35,736 bases of DNA from Helicobacter mehlei (GTDB lineage Bacteria; Campylobacterota; Campylobacteria; Campylobacterales; Helicobacteraceae), in the NCBI RefSeq assembly GCF_003660265.1, contig NZ_QXQP01000017.1, positions 1 through 35,736 of the forward strand. The letters run 5' to 3'. Within the stretch, counting starts at the first letter, position 1. The number at the start of each line of letters is the position of its first letter. The notes under the pieces were generated by a model. It saw only the letters and a list, made by a program, of their open reading frames with translations. It searched no databases and was not told the origin of the DNA. The translations under genes and the position numbers were made by a program. Shown in pieces: positions 1 through 7,023 of the stretch.

Positions 1-107
1 GAAGCGCATTTTTCAATGCGACTCCCATTAAATTTGCCGGTCAAATGCACAATCTGCCCCCCACCCACATAGATTCCCGTGTGTGAAAACGCATTGGCAT
101 TTGACAT
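1..107 (-). pseudogene. LRAT/NlpC-P60-like fragment, cut by window edge
   Basis: Reading leftward from an ATG at 107 the window gives 35 residues, containing SHTGIYVGGGQIVHLTG. This resembles the first catalytic-His segment of LRAT-like (permuted NlpC/P60) hydrolases, where a His-x-Gly-Ile-Tyr-x-Gly stretch is followed by a Val/Ile-His-Leu strand. Family members normally have more residues before this His. Here an in-frame TAG lies only about nine codons upstream of the ATG and no convincing ribosome binding site is seen. A shift at the GGG around 117-120 would join a further open stretch, so the 5' end may be frameshifted or lost. The downstream part, with the catalytic Cys, is outside the window. 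It could be a real short-N-terminus protein or a remnant. It follows fcl by only 35 bases on the same strand. Confidence 0.4.
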
Positions 108-142
108 AATCTGATAACCCAAGCTCGCCTAATCTTATTGCC

Positions 143-1162
143 CTACTTGTTTTGATACCATTCATAGAGATTTTTAATCCCCTCTTCTAGGGGGATGCTT
201 GCGCGCCAACCCAAATTAGCGATCTTGCTCACATCGCTACATTTTAATAAAGTCCCATCGGGCTTAGAGGGGTCAAAGACTAAATCCCCCTTAAAGCCCA
301 CAATCTCTTTAATCAAGTTGGCTAAATCTTTAATGCTAATATCCTCCCCCGTGCCAATATTGGTATGGTTGAGTGTAGCACTAGCTTGTTGGTGTTGTAA
401 GAGAAATACACACCCCCGGGCTAAATCGCGCACATGCAAAAACTCGCGTCTAGGCGCGCCGCTGCCCCAAATGCGCACCCCCCGCGCGCTCACTCCGTGT
501 TGTTCTAAGAGATTTAAGGCTTCTTGTTGGCTAGACATCTGCAAATCTTGCAACACCAAATCTAGGCGATCGTTCTCTAACAAGCGGGCTAAGTGCATTT
601 TTCTTAAGAGTGCGGGCAGGACATGCGAATCGTGTAAGTCAAAATTATCGTGTTCGCCATATAAATTGGTGGGCATCGCGCTGATAAAGTTCGTGCCATA
701 TTGGGCGTTGTAGGCTTCGCACATCTTTAAGCCCGCGATCTTGGCAATGGCATAAGGTTCGTTAGTGGGCTCTAGGGGGCTAGTTAAAAGGGCTTGCTCT
801 TTAATGGGCTGGGGGCTCTGCTTAGGGTAAATGCAGGTTGAGCCTAAAAAGAGGAGCTTTTTAACCCCATACTTGTAAGCGCAGTGAATGGTGTTAGTTT
901 GGATGGCTAGGTTTTGATAAATAAATTCCGCGCGGTAGGTGTGATTGGCTAAAATCCCCCCCACTTTAGCCGCGCACAAAATGACGATGTCGGGGCGTTC
1001 TATCTCAAAAAATTGCTCCACCGCACTCTGTTGTGTTAAATCTAGCTCAGAGTGGGTTTTTAAAATCAAGTTGTCAAAACCTTGTTCTTGCAAACACGCC
1101 ACCATCGCGCGCCCCACCAAACCCCTATGCCCAGCTACAAAAATTCTATCACTCCCTTGCAT
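143..1162 (-). CDS. fcl: GDP-L-fucose synthase
   Basis: NADPH-dependent epimerase/reductase that turns GDP-4-keto-6-deoxymannose into GDP-L-fucose, the donor for fucosylated LPS O-chains (Lewis antigens in H. pylori). It is a short-chain dehydrogenase-type enzyme. The nucleotide-binding loop GHRGLVG is at residues 11-17, and the active site is seen as GSTCIYPK followed by a YAIAK (Tyr-x3-Lys) motif. The C-terminal part has the RREFLHVRD block. Between the ALLRKMHLA helix and the WGSG block there is an insertion of roughly 40 residues compared with E. coli WcaG, so the protein is about 339 residues instead of about 320. The start at 1162 is chosen because AGGAG lies six bases upstream. The in-frame ATG at 1210 lies on the -35 box of the gene's own promoter and is excluded. 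No gmd is visible beside it. Confidence 0.93.
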   Translation of the reverse strand: MQGSDRIFVAGHRGLVGRAMVACLQEQGFDNLILKTHSELDLTQQSAVEQFFEIERPDIVILCAAKVGGILANHTYRAEFIYQNLAIQTNTIHCAYKYGVKKLLFLGSTCIYPKQSPQPIKEQALLTSPLEPTNEPYAIAKIAGLKMCEAYNAQYGTNFISAMPTNLYGEHDNFDLHDSHVLPALLRKMHLARLLENDRLDLVLQDLQMSSQQEALNLLEQHGVSARGVRIWGSGAPRREFLHVRDLARGCVFLLQHQQASATLNHTNIGTGEDISIKDLANLIKEIVGFKGDLVFDPSKPDGTLLKCSDVSKIANLGWRASIPLEEGIKNLYEWYQNK

Positions 1163-1186
1163 GCGCTCTCCTAGTCTTAAATAACT

Positions 1187-1215
1187 ATGATAGCCAAGTA
1201 GGGCAGGCATGTCAA
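1187..1215 (-). promoter_or_regulatory. Housekeeping (sigma-70/80) promoter of fcl
   Basis: On the minus strand TTGACA (1210-1215) is followed after exactly 17 bases by TATCAT (1187-1192), 24 bases before the fcl start codon. This is the best -35/-10 pair in the window; most Helicobacter promoters lack a good -35. It separates fcl transcription from the ogt gene upstream. Confidence 0.75.
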
Positions 1216-1234
1216 GGTAGAAAAATACAATACT

Positions 1235-1708
1235 TCATTGCTCCAAAACCTTTTTTTCATGCTCTAAGAGCCAAGCCTTGATCGCCACCCCACCCCCATA
1301 GCCCCCTAGTGCGCCATTTTTTAAAACCACTCTATGGCATGGGATCACAATGGGGCATGGGTTATTGTGGTTTGCATTGCCCACAGCGCGATAAGCCTTA
1401 GGTTTGTTAATGGCGTGGGCAATTTCTTGGTAAGTGCGGGTTTGGGCGTAGGGGATATTTTGCAAGGCGTGCCAAACTTGTTTTTCAAAGGGCGAACCCT
1501 CTAGACTTAAGGGCAAATCAAAGTTTTTAAGCCCCCCACTAAAATAGCCCTCTAAAGCCTCTAACACCGCCTGCATCAAAATATCAGGCTTTGGGGTGCT
1601 TGGTGCTTGTGTTACAAAGTCTAGGCTCACTAAGCCCTTGTCATCTGTGCGCAAGGCTAGATAGGGGCTAGGGAAGCTCTTTGGGGGTTTAAAAAAGGCT
1701 AAAATCAC
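1235..1708 (-). CDS. ogt: Methylated-DNA-[protein]-cysteine S-methyltransferase
   Basis: Suicide DNA-repair protein that takes the alkyl group from O6-alkylguanine onto its own cysteine. The active-site motif PCHRVV is present with Cys124. The upstream RAVGNANHNNP block (arginine finger and Asn hinge) and the downstream GGYGGG loop also fit the family. At 157 residues it is the short Ogt form without the Ada regulatory domains. Its ATG overlaps the stop codon of the glcD reading frame by four bases (ATGA), so it was probably translated by coupling from glcD. It ends 20 bases before the fcl -35 box. Confidence 0.93.
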   Translation of the reverse strand: MILAFFKPPKSFPSPYLALRTDDKGLVSLDFVTQAPSTPKPDILMQAVLEALEGYFSGGLKNFDLPLSLEGSPFEKQVWHALQNIPYAQTRTYQEIAHAINKPKAYRAVGNANHNNPCPIVIPCHRVVLKNGALGGYGGGVAIKAWLLEHEKKVLEQ

Positions 1709-2262
1709 AGCCCCATTTTGAAGGGGTTTAAAATGTTGTTGGGGTCAAAGGCTTGTTTAATACGCCTAAAGAGTGCCATCTCGGACTCATTGAAGGCTAG
1801 GGGCATAAACTTAGCCTTAGACAGCCCGATCCCATGTTCCCCACTCAAAGTCCCTTCTAAGGCAATGGCTACCTTAAAAATCGCCTCCATTGCTTGGTGT
1901 CCTTTCTCTAACTGGGCTCGATCAGAGGGATTGGCCACCATCACATTCACATGCACATTCCCATCGCCAGTATGCCCAAAACACGGGATAGCAAAGCCAT
2001 ATTCTACACTGATACGCCCCACTTCTTCAAGCAGGGCCGGCAGACTAGCGCGGGGCACGGTAACATCTTCGTTTAATTTTTTCTTGCCATAGACGCTGAT
2101 ACTCTGAGAGGCGTTGCGCCGTGAAAACCAAAGATTCTCTTCTTCTTGAGGGGTTTGGGCGATTTTAAAATCCACACACCCATTTTCCCTAAAATGCTTT
2201 TCAATCTCTTGGAGTTGCCAGCTGATTTGCTCGGGCACGCTCCCATCTACTTGGGTGATCAA
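1705..2262 (-). pseudogene. glcD: GlcD-type FAD-linked oxidase, C-terminal piece after a frameshift
   Basis: C-terminal 185 codons of a glycolate-oxidase-subunit-D-like protein (H. pylori HP0509 family, about 459 residues). It carries the FAD-linked oxidase C-terminal domain, with the GHTGDGNVHVN cofactor-binding motif, the SGEHGIG motif, and the terminal DPNNILNPFKMG segment. In the broken form only a TTG at 2262 could start it, and that codon overlaps the stop of the N-terminal piece. Restoring one G in the GGG at about 2269-2271 joins both pieces into a normal 460-residue protein reading GAGAILITQVDG. Without the N-terminal piece it lacks the main FAD-binding domain and should be inactive alone. 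Confidence 0.85.
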
Positions 2263-3086
2263 AATTGCCCAGCCCCGATGGGTAACCCCTTATTGAAGCG
2301 TTGTTCGACCGCGTTGATGGTTAAGTTGTCTAAGAACTCCATCGCCACAGGGGTAACCCCACTAGCCATACTCTTATACACCGCCTCCATCGCTTCTTTG
2401 ATGCTGTTAAAAACACCCATCGCTGATTGGCGTAACTTGGGTTTGGCTAAGAGCTTCAAGGTCATCTCGGTGATCACAGCCAAGCACCCCTCGCTAGCGA
2501 TCAAAATCCCAGCCACATTGAATCCAGCCACGTCTTTAATCGTCTTTTTGCCCGCACGGATAATGTCCCCATTGGGCAACACAGCCCTTAAAGCCATCAC
2601 ATAGTCTTTGGTGATCCCATATTTGGCTGCACGCATCCCCCCGGCATTCTCGCTCACATTCCCCCCCAAAGTGCTTTGATCTTGGCTGGCTGGATCGGGG
2701 GGGTAAAACAGCCCACGTTTTTCAACCACCTCTTGAAAATGTTTGTTGATCACCCCGGGTTGCACCCGTGCAATCAAATTCTTTTCATCAATCTCTAAAA
2801 TTTGATCCATGCGCTCCAAGCTCAAGATCAGCCCCCCACGCACACTCAGAGCCCCCCCAGTAAAACCACTTCCCGCCCCTCTGGGCACGACAATAATTTT
2901 GTGCATGTTACAATAAGCTAAAATTTGGCTAATATCGTGCTCATCTCTAGCAAAGATCACTCCATCGGGCAAATAACGCTCTTTGGTGGCATCGTAGGCG
3001 TAGGCACTAAGGTGTGGGGAATCATCATAGAAGTTCCCCTCCCCGACCAAATTTTTAAGATAGCTGGCATGGCTAGGCTCTAGCAT
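2259..3086 (-). pseudogene. glcD: GlcD-type FAD-linked oxidase, N-terminal piece ending at a frameshift
   Basis: N-terminal 275 codons of the same oxidase. It holds the PCMH-type FAD-binding domain (VVPRGAGSGFTGGALSV near residues 69-85 and DPASQDQSTLGGNVSENAGG around 130-150). The frame ends early with GLPIGAGQF and a TGA at 2259-2261, where intact homologues continue. It starts with ATG nine bases after pgbA and is the fourth gene of the csd3 - Nudix - pgbA - glcD - ogt unit. Whether the lesion is real, a sequencing error or read through by frameshifting cannot be told here; the rest of the gene shows no further decay, so the event is recent or artefactual. Confidence 0.85.
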
Positions 3087-3095
3087 GGACGCTCC

Positions 3096-4199
3096 TTATG
3101 GGTTTTGATCTCCCTGCTCTTTTTCTAAACGTTGCTCTTGCTTGAGTTTTTCTTTCGCCTCTTTTTTAGCCTTTCTCTTGGCTTTTCTTTGGGCTTTCTG
3201 CTCTGCCTTTTCTTTGGCTAATTCCTTTTGGTATTCTCTTTTGTCCTCCAAATCCTCTTTAGCCCTCTCTTGAGCCCCCACTTGATCTAAGCTCTTTTCC
3301 TCGTCCTTTTCTTGTTTGGAGAGTTTGGGGGTGATATTTTCTTTGTCCTCTTTTTTCTCCTTTTTGTATTGCTCCCTCACGCTTTTCTTTTCTTGGGCAC
3401 TTTTAGCCTCTCTCATTTCCATCTCATATTCACGTCTTTGCTCAGCCTTAACGGCATGTTCTAATCTTTTTTGAGCCTCTTTTTTGAGCAAGTTGTCATA
3501 AAAACTAAAGTAATTTTTGGACTTGCCTCCTGAAAGCACCTTACCCAAAGTGCCCCGATCCACGCCCTCTACGCGCGAAAAAAAGGGGGCAGAAGTGCGA
3601 CGGACCTTGGAAGTATCGAGTTTTTGACTCTCTAGCACCGCAAAGCTTTGGCAATCTAAGATATTGAGGCGATCCGTACTCACCAAAAAGAGCAAGCCCA
3701 CACTATAAATATCACAAGCCCTTCGAAAAGATCGCGCTGAGGGGTCAAATCCATTAAAAAAGAGCATGAGCAGATCAGAACTAATAAAGTTGATGTCTGG
3801 ATAATGATCCTTGATCTGTTCATACAAATGCGAGTCGGGGGCGACCAAAAAGGCTTGATGGTTAAATTCTCTAAAAATTGCCATGTAGCCTTTTTTGGGC
3901 ACCATTCTAGGGGTGGGCAAATGGCGTTGTTTCATCACGCTATATTCCCCATATTTGCCAAAAGCTACCCCATCACGGACATTCACCACTTCTACCTTAG
4001 CGGCAATCACATTGTAGTCGGTCAATTTGGCCAAAATATAGCCGGTCTCGCCCACTTTGAGATTATAGGCTTGGAAACGCACGATTTTTTTATGCGTATC
4101 CACCGCATCGATGTTGATTTTGAGGACTTCATTCCAGGCCATCCCGTGCAAAAAAGCCAAGCTAAAACCCAAAAAGCCTAGACACCACCTTTTAAGCAT
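3096..4199 (-). CDS. pgbA: Plasminogen-binding protein PgbA homologue
   Basis: Homologue of H. pylori HP0508, a surface-associated protein reported to bind host plasminogen. It begins with a signal-peptide-like segment (MLKRWCLGFLGFSLAFLHG). A conserved folded domain follows up to about residue 230. From about residue 235 to the end it is an extremely charged Lys/Glu/Arg-rich stretch with many KEK, EKA and KAKRKAK runs, predicted to form a long helix or coiled coil. The last residues are GDQNP, so there is no C-terminal lysine, which is the residue usually linked to plasminogen binding. The ATG shares an 8-base overlap with the end of the Nudix gene, and glcD starts nine bases after the stop, so it sits inside an operon. 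Confidence 0.85.
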   Translation of the reverse strand: MLKRWCLGFLGFSLAFLHGMAWNEVLKINIDAVDTHKKIVRFQAYNLKVGETGYILAKLTDYNVIAAKVEVVNVRDGVAFGKYGEYSVMKQRHLPTPRMVPKKGYMAIFREFNHQAFLVAPDSHLYEQIKDHYPDINFISSDLLMLFFNGFDPSARSFRRACDIYSVGLLFLVSTDRLNILDCQSFAVLESQKLDTSKVRRTSAPFFSRVEGVDRGTLGKVLSGGKSKNYFSFYDNLLKKEAQKRLEHAVKAEQRREYEMEMREAKSAQEKKSVREQYKKEKKEDKENITPKLSKQEKDEEKSLDQVGAQERAKEDLEDKREYQKELAKEKAEQKAQRKAKRKAKKEAKEKLKQEQRLEKEQGDQNP

Positions 4200-4797
4200 G
4201 GCGATCCTTGCAATAGTTTTGAAACCAAGTCAGCGCATAGCCCAGCCCAATACTCTTGCATTTTTGTTCATCTTGGATAAAACCTTCAGTCTCAGCAAGT
4301 GGAAGATAGATAAGCTCAATATTTTCAATCCCCACGCCCCCGCCCTTGTGTCGGTAGTGTTCTTGAGCAATAGGGGCAAAAAACATGGTCTGCTTGCTCC
4401 CGCTAATGCCCGTTGTGCTGTAAAAGACACCGATTTTTTCGAGCATGCTGGGCGTAACCTCATACCCGCATTCCTCCAAAACTTCCTCACATGCAATCTC
4501 TTCGATGCTTTTATGGGTCTTATCCACAATCCCGGCGCAAAGCTCATAGGTGTAGCCATCATGGGTTTGCCCGCCATACAGACACGCGCTCACAAAAACC
4601 GGGGGCCTGAATTGCTTGACCAACACAAAGCTTTGCTTCTGCATATGGTAGAGTAGGACTGCCACGCTATCATGCACCCTAACCATGTCCCAGCTTTTGG
4701 ATACGCCTTCCTCTTCATAAAGAATGCGTTTGGGCTTGAAATAAAGAGAGTTGGGGCAATCGATGACTTGGATATTGCTATAGGCGATTTTAGGCAT
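4192..4797 (-). CDS. NUDT14-like Nudix hydrolase (probable nucleoside-diphosphate-sugar pyrophosphatase)
   Basis: 201-residue Nudix protein, the H. pylori HP0507 equivalent by position. The segment ELCAGIVDK...IEEIACEE..EECGY is a Nudix box with one extra residue in the loop and Glu in place of the usual Arg of the REUXEE core. This variant, plus the following TTGISGSKQTMFFAP and GGGVGIENIELIYLPL blocks, is strikingly like animal NUDT14, which hydrolyses UDP-glucose and related nucleotide sugars. I infer sugar-nucleotide hydrolysis; the true substrate is unknown. Its ATG overlaps the csd3 stop by one base (TAATG), and its own stop overlaps pgbA. Position next to a peptidoglycan hydrolase would suit turnover of cell-envelope precursors. 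Confidence 0.85.
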   Translation of the reverse strand: MPKIAYSNIQVIDCPNSLYFKPKRILYEEEGVSKSWDMVRVHDSVAVLLYHMQKQSFVLVKQFRPPVFVSACLYGGQTHDGYTYELCAGIVDKTHKSIEEIACEEVLEECGYEVTPSMLEKIGVFYSTTGISGSKQTMFFAPIAQEHYRHKGGGVGIENIELIYLPLAETEGFIQDEQKCKSIGLGYALTWFQNYCKDRHA

Positions 4798-5951
4798 TAA
4801 TAGGTAATCTTAGGGGTTTCTTTTTGGGCGTATTCAAAGGATCGCGCATCTTCTAAAATATCCTTATAGGGCTGGATCGCTTGGCTAAAGAGATGCTTTT
4901 CTTTGCCCATTAACTGATTCTTGGCCGTGCGGATACGCCCGAGTGGATCAATGGGGCGGTTGTTTTTGTACACGCCAAAATGTAGGTGTGGGCCTGTGCT
5001 AAGTCCGGTGCTCCCGACTTTGCCAATAACCTGCCCCCTTCTTACATAACTATGCATTTTAAGACCTTTGGCAAAAGAACTCATATGGGCATACAGCAAA
5101 CGCAATTCATTGCCATGCTTGATTTCAATGGCATTCCCATACCCCCCCTTCCTCCCAATAGACACAATGTAGCCATCGGTGGCAGATTTGATCAAGCTCC
5201 CTTGTTTGGCAGCATAATCCACGCCATAATGCGGGCGCACTTCGCCTAAAATGGGGTGCATGCGCCCTTGTGAAAATTTAGAGGAAACACGCGAATAGCG
5301 CACGGGCGTTTCCAAGAGAAAATCCACCACCTCCTTACCTTCTTCATCGTAATATTTGCTCTTATAAGCAAAGATATAATGGCTTTTGCGGTGGGTTTCG
5401 ACCATACCCGCTTTGATATTAGGCGAACCAAAAGGCCTGTCCAAGCGGTATTTACGGGTGTAGATGATTCCTAGTTGATCGCCTTTGATCACCCGTTTAA
5501 AATTGATGGTTTTTTTATAGATGGCGATAAACTCTTTGGCTAGGTGGGCATTCCCACTCACTCTTAAAATATCGCTATAGGGAGATTTTTTAACCCGCAT
5601 AAAGAGACTTTTTTGAACCGTGGTGAAAACAATGGGGATAAAGTCTAAGTGAAATTGATCGCTTGTCTTATCCCGACTCAAGCGTAACTGCACCGCTTCG
5701 CTCACGGGCACGAGCACCTGCAGTAATTTCCCTTGATCGTCTTTGAGCACATAGTAGGGCATACCGGCTCTAATCTCGGTGCCCAATTCTTTATCTTGAA
5801 AAGAAAGATTGTAATAGATTTTGGAATCGATGTTATTTTTATCCAAAAACCTTAACAAGGTCATGCCCTTTTCCCACACCAACTGCTCTGCTACCGCACC
5901 AAACCCTAATCCCGCACAACACGCCCAAGCTAGAATTGCTTTGCCAATCAC
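4797..5951 (-). CDS. csd3: Peptidoglycan D,D-carboxypeptidase/endopeptidase, M23 family (helical-shape protein)
   Basis: Homologue of H. pylori HP0506 (Csd3/HdpA), a periplasmic metallopeptidase that trims pentapeptides and cuts cross-links and so sets helical cell shape. An N-terminal signal segment (to about residue 21) is followed by two regulatory domains, then a LytM/M23 domain from about residue 230. Zinc ligands are visible as H241 and D245 in HYGVDYA and H324 in GPHLHFGV, with further catalytic His at 289 and 322. Length is 384 against about 400 in H. pylori. The start is a GTG at 5951, supported by AAAGGGAG a few bases upstream. It is the first gene of a five-gene minus-strand unit and is divergent from the small gene at 6031. 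Confidence 0.93.
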   Translation of the reverse strand: MIGKAILAWACCAGLGFGAVAEQLVWEKGMTLLRFLDKNNIDSKIYYNLSFQDKELGTEIRAGMPYYVLKDDQGKLLQVLVPVSEAVQLRLSRDKTSDQFHLDFIPIVFTTVQKSLFMRVKKSPYSDILRVSGNAHLAKEFIAIYKKTINFKRVIKGDQLGIIYTRKYRLDRPFGSPNIKAGMVETHRKSHYIFAYKSKYYDEEGKEVVDFLLETPVRYSRVSSKFSQGRMHPILGEVRPHYGVDYAAKQGSLIKSATDGYIVSIGRKGGYGNAIEIKHGNELRLLYAHMSSFAKGLKMHSYVRRGQVIGKVGSTGLSTGPHLHFGVYKNNRPIDPLGRIRTAKNQLMGKEKHLFSQAIQPYKDILEDARSFEYAQKETPKITY

Positions 5952-6030
5952 GCATCTCCCTTTAATTAACTAAAGAGGTCATTATATTGTAGAATAACTT
6001 ATAAATCCATGTTTTTTTGGAGGACACGCA

Positions 6031-6240
6031 GTGAAAAGAAATTTTAAAGAATCGCGCTGGCAGATTTGGCTTGTGCCCACCGCTACTTTTTTGATTTTTT
6101 GCATCGTTTTATCAGGCTTGATGATCTGGACTATCCATGGACCTACAAGTGCATTTGCTGATTTTTCAGATAACAAGGGATTACGCACAACCCCGACACA
6201 ACTACGCGATGAGATCGATAAATCCATGAAAAAATTTTAG
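6031..6240 (+). CDS. Small single-pass membrane protein, unknown function
   Basis: 69 residues starting with GTG at 6031, behind a strong GGAGG (eight bases upstream). I do not recognise the family. A short basic N-terminus (MKRNFKESR) precedes one hydrophobic segment at about residues 10-35, then a polar tail of about 35 residues, so by the positive-inside rule it should face the periplasm with its C-terminus. A plausible -10 (TAGAAT, 5990-5995) lies upstream. It is divergent from csd3, and its stop is only three bases before the -35 box of the sigma-28 promoter of flgM. A link to cell wall or flagellar work is only suggested by place. Confidence 0.7.
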   Translation: MKRNFKESRWQIWLVPTATFLIFCIVLSGLMIWTIHGPTSAFADFSDNKGLRTTPTQLRDEIDKSMKKF

Positions 6241-6243
6241 GGC

Positions 6244-6270
6244 TAAAAATTTTGCTATTTTAGCCGATTG
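6244..6270 (+). promoter_or_regulatory. Sigma-28 (FliA) promoter of the flgM operon
   Basis: TAAA (6244-6247), a 15-base spacer, then GCCGATTG (6263-6270). The FliA consensus is TAAA-N15-GCCGATAA, so -35 and spacing are perfect and the -10 differs only in its last two bases. The expected transcript starts about 25 bases before the flgM ATG. This puts the anti-sigma-28 gene under the factor it inhibits. Confidence 0.85.
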
Positions 6271-6301
6271 GGTTAAACTAAACCAAATTGGGAAGGACGG
6301 C

Positions 6302-6526
6302 ATGCTTAATTCTATCGGAAATACACAACCTCGTGTGTCGCATGTTGCCAATAATAGCGTCCATGAGAACCCTACACCTGCCAAGAGTCCAGAGGATAGC
6401 CAGCTCCAGCAAGAAACCCATGCTAGCGACAAGGCCACCCAAATCAAAAAAGCCATTGAAGAGGGGAATTACAAAGTGGATTTAGATAAAACCTCCCATA
6501 AGATGGCACAGGATTTGCTTAGCTAG
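6302..6526 (+). CDS. flgM: Anti-sigma-28 factor FlgM
   Basis: 74 residues. FlgM binds FliA (sigma-28) and holds back late flagellar genes until hook completion or, in Helicobacter, basal-body interaction. The C-terminal half has the family signature: a lysine-rich IKKAIEEGNYKVDLDKTS helix-turn segment and the terminal MAQDLLS. The N-terminal half is polar and low in complexity, as expected for this intrinsically disordered protein. The ATG follows AAGGA at 6293-6297. It is the first gene of flgM - flgN-like - flgK, transcribed from the sigma-28 promoter just upstream. In H. pylori the same group is HP1122, HP1120 and HP1119. Confidence 0.9.
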   Translation: MLNSIGNTQPRVSHVANNSVHENPTPAKSPEDSQLQQETHASDKATQIKKAIEEGNYKVDLDKTSHKMAQDLLS

Positions 6527-6584
6527 GAGGGTCAGACTAAGGGTCTCCCTTGAGTTTGGCTATTCCAAATCTTAAGGGGTGATC

Positions 6585-7013
6585 ATGCTTTATACTTATC
6601 TTGAACAATCTGTAGCGGATTTGCAAGCTCTCATTGATTTTACCACTCAGGATTTGGAAGATGTCAAACTTGCCAAACACGAAGTGATCTTTGCACGCAA
6701 TGCGCTCAAACAAGAGCGTATCCAATCTTTTGAGACTTGTAAGTGTTTATTCGATCAAGAGATGATCAAGTTGATGGAGCAAAACCCCGATAAACCCTTG
6801 CCCGAGCTCTTAGATGAGCGTGGATCGGTGCTTTTAAAGCAAATGCGCACTCTCTTAGGTACGCTTAAAGAGATCAATGCCGATTATGCCCGGGTGGTTT
6901 TTGCCCTCTCAGAGTTTTATTCCTCTTTGATGCAACAGATTATCCCACATGAAAGCACGGGCTACTACAAGCAAAAAACGATCGCTAGTAGCTTTTTGCA
7001 AGTCCAAGCTTAA
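6585..7013 (+). CDS. FlgN-like flagellar chaperone (HP1120-type)
   Basis: 142-residue helical protein between flgM and flgK, the place of FlgN in other bacteria. FlgN is the export chaperone for the hook-filament junction proteins FlgK and FlgL. Sequence similarity to enterobacterial FlgN is too weak to see by eye, but length, all-helical composition (heptad-like Leu/Ile/Val in residues 5-45 and 65-120) and position agree. The start is set at the ATG at 6585, five bases after AAGGGG. A GTG at 6579 would lie on that ribosome binding site. The stop is followed directly by a run of eight G and the flgK start. Confidence 0.75.
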   Translation: MLYTYLEQSVADLQALIDFTTQDLEDVKLAKHEVIFARNALKQERIQSFETCKCLFDQEMIKLMEQNPDKPLPELLDERGSVLLKQMRTLLGTLKEINADYARVVFALSEFYSSLMQQIIPHESTGYYKQKTIASSFLQVQA

Positions 7014-7021
7014 GGGGGGGG
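7014..7021 (+). promoter_or_regulatory. Homopolymeric G8 Shine-Dalgarno of flgK
   Basis: Eight consecutive G directly after the TAA of the upstream gene and two bases before the flgK ATG. The tract is the only purine-rich element that can serve as ribosome binding site. A change in its length would alter both the pairing and the distance between the stop codon and the next start. Confidence 0.6.
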
Positions 7022-7023
7022 TT

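Noticed and set aside
1163-1210. N-terminal extension of fcl from an ATG at 1210
   Set aside because: The ATG overlaps the TTGACA -35 box; the Rossmann motif and a good ribosome binding site support the start at 1162.
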